Positions 23,145-33,724 of a stretch of DNA of 64,000 bases are shown here, in pieces. The translations under genes and the position numbers were made by a program. The notes under the pieces were generated by a model. It searched no databases. It worked only from the letters and a program-made list of their open reading frames with translations, and had not been told where the DNA came from. Origin of the DNA: Alisma plantago-aquatica (Eukaryota > Streptophyta > Magnoliopsida > Alismatales > Alismataceae); the NCBI GenBank assembly GCA_963693085.1, contig OY856412.1, positions 964,066,281 to 964,130,280 on the forward strand, written 5' to 3'. Numbering within the stretch: the first letter of the stretch is position 1; each line of letters opens with the position of its first letter.

Positions 23145-23284
23145 TAAGAGTAAACGTGATAGAAGGTTAATTATTGACACCACGTAGCTCTAAACATACT
23201 AATACGAACAAAAATACTTGTAGAATACAAATCATGAAAAAGCTAAAGTAGACGCATCACGTAAATACTCAAAATGACAAATAT

Positions 23285-24431
23285 GGTCAGCCAAAACACC
23301 CGTCCGGAAGCATCACCAATAGAAAGAAAAATAGTCATATTTGTAACGGAAATCAAAAACTGATGCGAGCAGGATTAAAATAGAAGTCCTTAGGATTAAA
23401 ATAGCAGTAGCCACAGTAACTTATACACCCGCCCACATACCGTCGGGAGTCGGCAAAAGACTGGTCCGAGCCATTTTTCTCTCATGCAAATTAACTCAAC
23501 ACCAACTAACTTCATGTAGAAATTAAAGAGTCATAAAGTTCTCTCTCCACTCCTCTCTCCAGTCCCAATTTTAAAATTTTTTTCTCTCTTGCAACTCCTC
23601 TCTCCAGCTCCATTCTGCCCACCAACATTTTCATACTAGTACAATATATCCACTTCTCAGCTTTTGCCAATTCTGCCGGTACGCATTGTCGTGCTTGTTT
23701 CCAATGTCATACAAAAAGTAAGGTACTAACAACCACATTATAAATGAAGTATGATACTAAAAATTAAATTTTTATACATTAAAAAAGTAGTGTTTGACAA
23801 AATAGTGTACTAGAAGTACAATACTAACCTACACATTGTGCTAGAAACGTAGTACTAGCAACAACATTTTGCACTATAATAAGTATAATACAATATTACA
23901 ATACAAGACGTACAGTACGAGACGTACAATACAATATGTAAAGTACTAATAATATATTTTCCACATGTTGTGCATATTTTATTCTTTACACAACATTATA
24001 ATACAAGACGTATAATATATATGACATACAATACTAATAACACATTTTACAAGTACAATATGTGTGTATTTGAGATGAAATTTGGACTAAAGAGAAATCA
24101 AGAGGCAACATAGCTTTTTGTATAAAAAAATAGAAGAATTAGAATGAAAAAAATTTAAATCGAAGTATTTCTCGTAATATGTAGTGGGTGGGATATCACA
24201 TGTACAATTAATTTGGGAGTGGAAACAATAACAACATTCTGCATGCCATTGCTTGACTTTTGCATGATAATAATATAAAAATCGGCTGCAGGTGTGAGAT
24301 TAATTAAAACTTTCTTTTTGACCTAAAAAAAATAAATTAAAACTCTCTTTTTCCTATGCTCAATTTTTCTTGTGTTAGTAATACTTGTAATAGAACCTTG
24401 CTTAGAGGAGAAGCATAAGAACCTGAACTCA
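23285..24431. other. Intergenic, low-complexity, no gene seen
   Basis: 23690-24070 is dominated by irregular repetitions of tacaatac, aagacgtac and agtactaa. No ORF above 60 codons and no transposon ends recognised. Confidence 0.5.
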
Positions 24432-24705
24432 TTAATTGCAAAATTCAATCTTTTTCATAGAAAAATCGGTACATGGATCTACGTATTTATACCCAGCTGC
24501 AGTCAGTAATTGCCGTTGTAGTTGCAAATTTATCTTTTTCCTGGACAAATGGTGCATGGTTTGACATATTTATACGCAGCCACAATCATTAATTGCCCTC
24601 TTTAATTGCGAATTTAATATTTCTCTAGACAAATGATGCATGCATGGCATGTTTATATGCAACCACAGTCATTAATTGCATAGGACAACATATTTATATG
24701 TACAG
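24432..24705. repeat. About 3.5 tandem copies of an 80-bp repeat
   Basis: Each unit opens with cattaattgc (or cagtaattgc), passes through aatttatctttttc and gacaaatggtgcatg variants, and closes with atttatacgcagccaca. Units start near 24432, 24506, 24589 and 24672. The copies differ at about one base in five to ten, so the array is old. Confidence 0.8.
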
Positions 24706-25544
24706 TAGCATGCTTAATGTTAAAGAATCAGCAGTTATAAGACTCACTCATAATCTCTCGCCGGTAGAGACCACGGCGGATTGTAAAAGACAATTTACGT
24801 TTTGCAAGGTAACGACTTAAATAGAACAAAAGAGTAGAATAAAACCTGATAGTGTTGTCACAACGAACAAAGAAGTCTGACGAAGATATAAGGAAGGTGT
24901 AGTTTTTATCTCTGCGAAATAAAATCCTTCCAGCTAGCTATGCAGAAACCAAAAGTCACCAAAAAACCAGAAGACCGCATTCTGAGCGTGATTCTAATTT
25001 CTGGTAGACTGATATTTATCTTAAAAAAGAGAAGATGGTTTATCTATCTTGAGCTAGCTATTCGTGCGACAGTGCCTCAGAAAAAGTTATTTGGTACAGT
25101 TGTACAGTTAATCTTATGCAATAAAATTGTATCGTACAAATAATTAATAAAAAAAATATAAAGTTGTCCTTTAACTGTTGTTGGCCACCTCACCTTTAAA
25201 GACCTAATGTGAAGCCGTTAAAGATTGGTCAAAAGTAGGCTGCTTGAAAGCAGACTGCACGCATACTTATTTAGAGGATTACAGATTATCGATTTCGATG
25301 TCTTATATTTTTCAAAAAGAAATATATATTATATATATATACATTTTTTCCCAATAGGCTGTAACTGCAGTTAAGAGTGTACAAAAATTGATTTCTAGCC
25401 GGCCCAGTCAAGACAAGGATCGGATCCATACAAAGTTTTGGCTAAGCTGGAACTAACCTTTTGCAATTTGTTAAACTGAAAGCAAACTTAGTTTTGTTAG
25501 AGTTAACTCAAAATGGAAGTTGTATTCTATATTCAAATATACAC
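24706..25544. other. Intergenic, no gene seen
   Basis: An ORF of 67 codons (24940-25143) has no recognisable motif. Nothing else supported. Confidence 0.4.
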
Positions 25545-25547
25545 TTA

Positions 25548-26842
25548 GGTTGTGTTTGGTATTCGATGACAAAATAGATAGTAAAAGGACGATGATGGGA
25601 TGGGAACGATGACATGGAAGAGAAAGGAAAAATTGTTAAAAGTTGGTGTTTGATAACACTTATATTGGGAAGTGGCAAGGGATGAAAAAATACTTAAGAA
25701 AATGTTATTTATTACATAATATATGGATAAATATTAAAATTTATATAAAAATATATTGTATGAGTATAAACTCTTTTTATTAAATTGAGAAAAATTCAAA
25801 GCAAATTCTTGGAGGAATTTTTTTCTTACGGGGAGAAAAGGTTTGAAAGGTATTGACTACCAAATCTTTAACCAAATCTTTAGCATCTCCCAATAGTCTT
25901 CACCGGAAAAAAAAAATATCGACATATATTTAGCTCGATGTAACTTTATATAAAAGTGTATCACTGCTTATTTAGATACAAAGTAATTCGGAAAACTTTT
26001 TCTGGAGGGGAAATTTTTTTGACGATATTCAATCGGGAGGAATTGATTTCTAAAAAAGAAAAATATAACAATGTAGATTCAGTTCCATACGTGAGTTTGT
26101 ATGAGAAAATGTCACTACTTATTTACATAGACACAATTTATTGGGAAACCTTATCTTGGAGGGAAAAATTTTGTAGGAAATTACACTCTTACAATTGACT
26201 ACTTTTTGTTATCAATTCTTAAAGGGGAAATAATTTTTAAAACAAAGATATTTATTTGAATGGAAACAAAAGTTTAGATAGAAATTAAAACTTTGGCAAG
26301 AAATTGATTTGGAAGGATGTTCTTTACTTGAAGGGAATGACATATAAGGAGGGAATGACATCCATGATTGGAAACGAAATTTAGACAAAAATTCTAATTA
26401 AGGTGAAATATATTCTTAGAAAGGAGTTTTCTAATGTGAAATAAATTTATTGAGGATGTTTGCCTTAACAAAATAAATAAATTTAGCATGAGAAAAGATT
26501 TACTTGGGAAGTAATATAGTGAAATAAAACTTAGAGGGGAATATATTTTGGTGGGAAATTAAAAGTTGGAAAAACATTAAAGGTAAATATATTTGTCTAG
26601 AGAAGCAAAATATTGTGATTTTTTTCACACGTGTCCAAACAAGTACTAAAGAATTTAACTTTTTTTTTAAAGAAACTTATTCCACCATTGTTCATGTTTT
26701 TTCATGGGGACAAAAAAAGACCAAAATTTCTCATACTTTCCCCATGGAAAAATTCTCTTCACCATCATCATGCTTACCAAACAACCTTTTTTAGTTCTCA
26801 ATCATTCCCCTCCCCATGATTTACCACATATCAAACGCAACC
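25548..26842. mobile_element. Harbinger-like non-autonomous element, 1.3 kb
   Basis: Flanked by TTA (25545-25547 and 26843-26845). The termini are inverted repeats, GGTTGTGTTTGGTA at the left and GGTTGCGTTTGATA reading in from the right (12 of 14 identical). TSD and TIR type fit PIF/Harbinger. The inside is a purine-rich series of loosely repeated ggaggggaaatttt-like blocks without coding. A related end appears near 61130-61310. Confidence 0.75.
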
Positions 26843-26845
26843 TTA

Positions 26846-28799
26846 TTCAAGTAATAATTAGATAAAATGTATTAGTAGCATGTAACTTTGGTATTGTTTT
26901 ATAACACAATTTTATTTTTATGTGATAGGAATGTTGAAATATGTGCTAGTTTTCTTACAACTATGTACTAATTTGACTTTTTATGGCATCTTGATTTGTC
27001 TAAATTTATTAGCACATAAGTGACTCAGATTGACAACATCCAATGCCAAAACTCACTCGGTTATAGCTTATGATTGAGTATAAGTCCCAGGTCATGTTCA
27101 ATGAAAAGGTTTTTTTTTTCTTATAGCTCGCAACCATTCAGGTCCAATTTGACTTGTCTAAAAGCCATCTGGATTAGGATTTGATCAACTAAGATTTTAT
27201 CAAACTATGTCAACTTTGAAATGACAAATCCATACAATTTATGTTTTAGTAGGGATGACAATCAACATGTATTGTGAGTTATTATTTTTTTACCAAAAAA
27301 AGAAGTTAAATTGCATGTCATGTTATAGTGATTATATTATATAATAAGACTAAAATAAGTATTTATATACTAAAATAATACCTTTATAGAAGTTTTTTAT
27401 ATAAATATTATCTAATCATTATTTGAGCAAATATATAAGATTATGGAATCTAGCTTTGGTGCCAAAATTGACATTTCAAAACTTGGGCCAACTTTGTGTA
27501 CAACATTTTACAATTCTTTCTCCAGTTTCACATCAACCTAGATAGTGGTTAAACCATAGACCAACAGAAAAACAACTTTTCACAGCTCCTAACTACGATC
27601 ACATCATAGGGGAAGAGAATTTTGAGGAAAATAAGGAACAAATAGTGGATCGAAATAAGTGGGGACGTAAAAAAAATACACAGATTGTGAGCACTCATAG
27701 TGTGGTAATGGAAGAAATTCTAGAAGCAGTATTTTAATATTTATCACAAGTCATTTTTTTAAATCCTTTCAAAACACAGGGTGCATTTGGGGGGTGGATT
27801 CGACAAAACCTATTTACTTAACAATACCTTGTGTCGAACTCCATTATAGTTTTGTTCATCATATTTTGAGTGCAATTCTGCCAAGCGGCATTTTCAACCT
27901 AAGTCTATTTATCATACCATTGAAAAGTATTAGAGCAGTCATAATACCCTACAAGCATCACATGTGAAGAAGTCTCACAATGTTTGTAGTCCCATCTTAG
28001 AGCACATCATACTTGAAATGGATACAAGGATATCACTATGCAAATAGAAATATTCTGAATGCAATATGTGATGTTCGTCCAACCACTCGGCTACAACATT
28101 TTACCCTAATGTCATTTATCATACCACTAAGAATCATATGAGTTGCAATGAGTGGAACCCAGAATAATCATCACTCATTACTCATTTGAATAGAAGAAAC
28201 ATCCTAGTTTCCAAACATCACACCATTTTTTTCAAAGGGATGAACAATCCAATAATAAAAATTGTATAATAAATTACCATAACATATTCACCAAAAAGAA
28301 ATTACTACCATAACATAGTAATGGAAGAAAAATAATTTAGCATGAGGGGGGCATAGAGGATGATGAGTAGAGGGAGAAGTGAGATGGAGGAGAGAAGAGG
28401 GGTTTAGTTCCACTGCTCTATGAATCTTCATGCTATTTTTTGTTGCTTTGTGGTGTTACTTTTGATTCTATGTGGATCCTTCTATTGTTATGTAGACTCT
28501 TCATGTTATTTTCACTACTACTATGCAGTGTTTCTTCTACTATGTGGAGTTTTCTTCTGCTATTATTGATTTGTTTACCTTTGAAGAGCTTGAGAAACTT
28601 ATTCATCATCATCTCAACTGCTGCTCTACTTCAATTCTACTATTTGTTGATTGTTGTTCTTAGCGGCAACATCGTTCTTGCTACTCTTGCTATGATTAGC
28701 ACATTTTTATTGCTTTGTGCTTGAGTACTACCTATTGTCCATGCTTTGTTTGCATGCTAACTCTTTCTCAATACTCTCTCACATCAACCATTATTACTA
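26846..28799. other. Intergenic, no gene seen
   Basis: AT-rich with stops in every frame. A 94-codon ORF at 28440-28724 is a Leu/Ser/Phe-rich low-complexity reading of a repeated cttctattgtt-type tract and is not credible as a protein. Confidence 0.45.
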
Positions 28800-29345
28800 C
28801 AGTGACCCAACACTCTCTGGAGGGGGAGCATTTGAGTGATTTATTGTAACATCGAGGGGGAGAAATGAGCATTTGAGTGATTTATTGTAACATCGAGGGG
28901 GAGAAATACTCTTGTATGGCCTTGGTTTCTCTTTTATTATTTTTTCTCTAGTATGTCAGTCTGTTTGCAAGGTAACTTGGGACTCTCCCAAGCTCCATCT
29001 TGAGGGGGGTGTTAGAGAGCTTATTTAGTTAAATTCTTTTAGTCTATTTGTAATATGGGTCTAGTTGTGTCTTGTCCCATTAGGATTTGTCTTGAGTCTG
29101 TATGCTTCCCCCTTATCCTATATATAGGAGAGAGGGCTTCCCTTCTATCAATAAGAAAAACTCTACACAAAAGGGGATTTTCCCATCATACAATCTCCTT
29201 TCCACACAACTCCAAGGAGATGATCACAAAAGAAACGAAGGATGGGCATCCATGCAGGTAGCTAAGCAATGCCAAGGGGCAATGACCACCCACAAGGCAG
29301 GGATGGTCCCCACTCTCTCTCTCCCCCCCCCCCTCAACTAGGGTT
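28800..29345 (+). mobile_element. 3' remnant of an LTR retrotransposon, probably Ty1/copia
   Basis: A 46-bp direct repeat (about 28825-28911) contains gatttattgtaacatcg and gagggggagaaat. It is followed by a polypurine tract, ttgaggggggtg, and an LTR-like start TGTTAGAGAGC at 29010. A TATA box (cctatatataggag, about 29117) lies where an LTR promoter would. This layout is usual at the 3' end of plant copia elements. The LTR end and any pol sequence were not found. Confidence 0.45.
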
Positions 29346-29681
29346 AGGGTTGGATCACTACTCTAGTATGATGTCAAAGAGTGAGACAATGGGGGCTATA
29401 TTGTTGTATTACATATTTGCATTATTATATGAGCAAATCCCTTTCATGTATATAGGAGAAGAGACAAGTAAAAGACACCAAATGAAACCTAATGGACTAA
29501 GACTTTAAAAACTAATGAGATAAACAATCTTCAACCCATATACATTAATACCTAAAGACGCATATACACTTGTCATGCTCTGACCGAACATATAGGATCG
29601 ATCACCACTACATTAGGGAGAAAGGTGACATTAGGCTACATTGAAACTAAGTTTGTTCAATCATGTGAACAGTAGGCTGAA
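29346..29681. other. Intergenic, no gene seen
   Basis: Short sequence between the copia-like remnant and duplicated copy B. Nothing supported. Confidence 0.4.
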
Positions 29682-30124
29682 GTTTATACAATGTTTCTAC
29701 CTCAACAGAGATTCTTGCTAACTATGAGCCAAATTGGGCACTGGTTTGACCCTTACACAGTTTTGAGGGATTGAGATCAAAAAAATAATTAAGATAAATG
29801 TAGAATCAGCTAGTTGTTCATCAAACAGAAGTCCCTTATAATCTAGCAGTAGCTTTAGGAAAATAACTACAGGCTGCAGTTTCTAGAGTTTACTTGGTTT
29901 AATGAGTTGTCTTGTAAAAAGGCTCCATAAGTTCATAGCTATGCTTGTGAACGGCCACAATTTGAACTTAGCACACAATCATGTAAGGGCATTACCGAAT
30001 CAGCAATATCAACCATTATTTAAAAGCACTGTATCCAATTTTAGATGGAGTAGGTATTATTCGAATGATCTAGCCACTCAGACACTATGGAAGATAAATA
30101 GTAGTATGCGAAAAGATGCAACCA
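29682..30124. repeat. Duplicated segment, copy B, left part
   Basis: Aligns with about 1-440. It is interrupted at 30125 by the Athila element and resumes at 41530. Confidence 0.8.
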
Positions 30125-31424
30125 TGATGTGGCTTTTGAATGCACTAACAAATTCACTCGGGGTTTATATCCCCGAGCTTTTACCAAAACCAAGTGCAAC
30201 AATACCACCCGCAAGCGGACGGATCTTATCGCAGTATAGTTTAGGATCGAACCCGAAGGACAACGTTTTTAAGAATCCTTGTCAGTTAGATCTAGCTCAA
30301 GTAAAACTAGTATTTAAAACAATAGGTTGATTTTGGTTTGATTAAACTAATTGCAAGAAAGTAAATGCGGAATAAAAGATGGGTTTAGATTAATGATATG
30401 AAATCGCTGGGATGGTACCGGGTTTGACCACCGCTACACACACAAACATACTCTCTCGCGAACAATCCAGGCACGAAATAACACTCCAAGTAGAGCTGCT
30501 GCAGAACCCCCCATACGGGCGTCAGGTCCGCGTAAGCGTCACCATAGGCAGCCGATTTCTCATCGCCATCCGGATCATACGTCTTACGGCTCTGAAGATA
30601 CAGAAATCCACGGAAGCTGTGAACCCCCCATACGGGCGTTAGGCGCACAGAAGTGTCACCGAAGGTTAGGCGGACCGTCCCCTCGCGGATCATACACTTA
30701 CGACCTCGATGAAATCCCATCCTATTTCTAATCATGGAGTCAACCGCGCAAACCGTAAAGCAAACAAGCGACTATTGTACGTGTAAACATCGACGAAAAG
30801 CACGAAGATACAAAATCCAACTAAGGCTGTGAACCCCCCATACGGGCGTCAGGCACACACAAGTGTCACCGAAGGTTAGGCGGACCGTCCCCTCGCGGAT
30901 CCTACACCTACTACCTCAAGGAATCCTATCGGAAGTTCTCGTCAAGGAGTCTAACATGCTAAACGACATTCATACCTATGCATTGAAGTTCTCGCAACAT
31001 AGGGAGCACAAAGATGGAAACACGCACATAACCAACTCACAAGCTTAACGATAAACGACAAAATGAAGAGTTATATACATTGCCATGGAAAGTTTAACAA
31101 GAGAACATGGTTTTCATGGGCAGCGGGGCTAGTCCCCGCACCCCAGCGAAAGAGGACTACTCGCTCATGATGCGAGGTACAAGAAAGATAGAAGAAGAAG
31201 ATAGATCCGCCATGAGCTCGGTGCAGAAGGTGGACGCAGCCCGGTGAAGAAGATGCGCTCTTTGCTCCGTCTTCTTCTCCTTCTTAGCCTCCTTGGACGC
31301 AACACCAGCTGTAGGTGGAGTGGAACTTGATCGGAATGGTGCTCTGGCAGCCTTTCGGCGTCCGGAACCCGATGCCTCAAATGTGGACCCTGGGGGTCTA
31401 TTTATAGTTTCAGATCTGACGCCA

Positions 31425-31570
31425 AACGGTCTGGAGACCGTTTGGGCGCCAAACGGTCTTGGGACCGTTTGGTCGCCAAACGGTCTTGAGACCGCTTGGG
31501 CACCAAACGGTCTTGAGACCGTTTGGGCGTCAAACGGTTTGGAGGTCGTATGAGCGCCAAACGGTCTTGC
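31425..31570. repeat. Near-palindromic 32-bp repeats in the 3' LTR
   Basis: Five units, each a near-perfect palindrome with caaacggtct and its complement agaccgtttg around a 2-bp centre, separated by gggcgc-like spacers. A matching block is at 40736-40881 in the 5' LTR, just upstream of the TATA box on the transcribed strand. Confidence 0.85.
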
Positions 31571-31637
31571 TTTGATCGGTCTGGCTTTGGCATGGTCGTG
31601 CGGCTTTAGTTCTTCAATCGATCCTTGCGCTTGCATC

Positions 31638-31942
31638 GAACGGTCTTGGGACCGCGCGAGACCAAACGGTCTTGGGACCGCGTGGGACCAAACGGTCTTG
31701 GGACCGCATGGGACCAAACGGTCTTGGGACCGCATGGGACCAAACGGTCTTGGGACCGCATGGGACCAAACGGTCTTGAGACCGCATGGGACCAAACGGT
31801 CTTGGGACCGCATGGGACCAAACGGTCTTGAGACCGCATGGGACCAAACGGTCTTGAGACCGCATGGATCCAAACGGTCTTGGGACCGCATGGGACCAAA
31901 CGGTCTTGAGACCGCATGGGACCAAACGGTCTTGAGACCGCG
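31638..31942. repeat. Twelve-copy 26-bp tandem array in the 3' LTR
   Basis: Units with cggtctt at 31640, 31667 and then every 26 bp to 31927. Each contains caaacggtctt plus gggaccgcat or gagaccgcat. The unit length is not a multiple of three and has no stop, so several frames stay open. Partner array at 40949-41253. Confidence 0.95.
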
Positions 31943-32213
31943 TGGACTTCTTGGGCAACTGGTTTCGTCTTGTTCCTTGTGTATTCCAGCAAACGATCTT
32001 GAGACCGCATGGATCCAAACGGTCTTGAGACCGTTTGCATGGAGTTGCCTGCTATACCTGCATAAAAATGAAAGATATTTAGTTAAAACCTTGATTATTG
32101 AATCACTTAGTAGTTTTTTGCATTATGGTTCATATTAGGGTGAAAAGATGTGGAATAGATATTAAATTGTTCCAAAAAGGTAATTGAAAATTATGATGAG
32201 TATGCACTCATCA

Positions 32214-32231
32214 AAACACCCCGAACTTAAA
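32214..32231 (-). other. Athila polypurine tract
   Basis: On the minus strand taagttcggggtgttt lies directly before the 3' LTR (TGATGAG). The same taagttcgggg core occurs again at about 32856 and 33448. Confidence 0.7.
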
Positions 32232-32599
32232 TCGTTGCTCGTCCTCGAGTAACATAAAATTTGAAACTGTTGCCTAATGAAATACTTTCGATCCATGTGA
32301 TTTCTTCATCTTCACATCACAAGTGTTTTCTTTCTGCTCAGTATGAATGAGTACCTCAACTTCCTGGGACCACTAAACACGTCTTTCCATAGCTTCGTTC
32401 CTGAGTTCGTTTCCCAACAACGCTTCCTCCCCGCCTTTTCTAACACCAAGCATGTCAAAGAGTGTCGTAGGAGTTCTGAGATACCCGCAGAATCAACAAG
32501 TATGCATTTGATCTGACACTGGTATTGTTAAGGATGGTAGGGCATGTATTGTGCCCTTAGGTAGAAAAAGGAGTGAAAGGTGGTCTGAAAGGAAGAAGA

Positions 32600-32800
32600 A
32601 AATCTCTCCTCTATTCGACTCGAGATTTTTATTTGTTTTGCAATTTCATTTATTGCATTTTTTTTTGTGTGCGCTATGGCATCTTTTGTTGCAGATCTCT
32701 CCTCTATTTGACTCGAGATTGCATTTATTTTGTGTGCACTTTGGCATCTTTTTATTGCAGATCTCTCCTCTATTCGACTCGAGATTGCATTTTTGGTGGT
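32600..32800. repeat. Tandem repeats between pol and the 3' LTR
   Basis: About 2.5 copies of a 65- to 95-bp unit, each opening atctctcctctattcgactc and containing gattgcattt and ggcatctttt. A second, 45-bp perfect duplication lies at about 33341-33430 (unit with gaatataaaagagggtgtgt). Confidence 0.85.
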
Positions 32801-33724
32801 ACGCCCCTATTTATTGGAAGGGGTATGGAAGAAGCGGATATGGGGAAAGTGGCGTGCCACCCCGAACTTAGGGTTTGGCACAAGTTTGGCTATTTTGGTG
32901 GTATTTATGGATGGAGGGATACGAAGATGATAGAAGAAGTGTAGAAGAGAGTTCAGATCAGGATGCAACTTGATTTACAATTCAAAACCGGGTTATTCTC
33001 TTTGTCATACTCTGCTCAAATAATGACTTGATGCGGATCCGGTGGGGATTCTGAGCCATTGTTCCACTAGTCAGTTAGGAAGTGCGACGTGTTTGATCCC
33101 TATCAGATTGACCGATACTTATCATTATGTAAAAAGAATTATGATGTTAGGAATCATAAGTTTCACAGGATGATTTCAGGCAAGTTTCAAAAGTCAGTAC
33201 TTCTTGAGGATTTGCTTCGAAATAAGGGGGATGTTATGATAGAAGATGCATAGCAAAAAGTTAGTTACATTTTTATCAATAAAAGACAAAATTTCATCAA
33301 GTATCTGTTCACAATTTTGAAAATTTTTATGATAGAGACATATTGAATATAAAAGAGGGTGTGTATGTGGAAGTGGAATACGGACATATTGAATATAAAA
33401 GAGGGTGTGTATGTGGAAGTGGAATACGTACCACCCACCCTCCACCCCGAACTTAGTGATTTGCTCGTCCTCGAGCAAACCCTAAATTCAAGATGGAGGG
33501 GAAAGGAAACACCAGGTATGACTGCCGAGAATGAATTCGTTCTGATCAGCACCAATCCGATCTCGTGTCCTGAAAAGAAAACTATCCATAAGGCTAATTT
33601 TATTTTAAGAAAGTTAACTATAAAGCAAAAATGGGAAAGGAAAAGTAAAACAGATTTATTGGTCGGGTTGCCTCCCGACAAGCGCCTTTGTTTTATGTCG
33701 ATGGCTCGACAGAGTCCTTCGTCT

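Larger units (their letters stand above)
20202..23284. repeat. Right arm of the 2.8-kb inverted repeat
   Basis: Reverse-complement match to 13495-18079, as described there. It lacks the poly-A insertion of the left arm and instead carries a private Tourist-like MITE (22837-23144). Its inner end holds the mirrored 65-bp tandem repeats (20202-20330). By eye the arms differ at roughly one base in ten. Confidence 0.88.
30125..32213 (-). repeat. Athila 3' LTR
   Basis: 2089 bp, same length as the 5' LTR at 39436. On the minus strand it starts with the U3 end at 32213. It holds the 26-bp array (31638-31942), a palindromic block (31425-31570), the TATA-like CTATAAATAG (about 31398-31408) and three spaced modules containing ccccccatacgggcgt (30508, 30626, 30836). 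The long ORFs on both strands over the array are artefacts of repeats without stops. Confidence 0.95.

Noticed and set aside
23690..24070. Satellite array of tacaatac words
   Set aside because: The repetition is irregular with no fixed period.
24432..24705. CRISPR-like array
   Set aside because: Units are contiguous tandem repeats without unique spacers, in a plant nuclear context.
28440..28724. 94-codon hydrophobic ORF as a membrane protein
   Set aside because: Its Leu/Phe/Ser content comes from a repetitive cttctattgtt-type DNA tract; no start context or family support.
31157..32138. Long ORFs (up to 244 codons) on both strands in the Athila LTRs
   Set aside because: They are readings of a stop-free 26-bp repeat whose length is not a multiple of three. 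The same pseudo-peptide recurs in several frames and in both LTRs.
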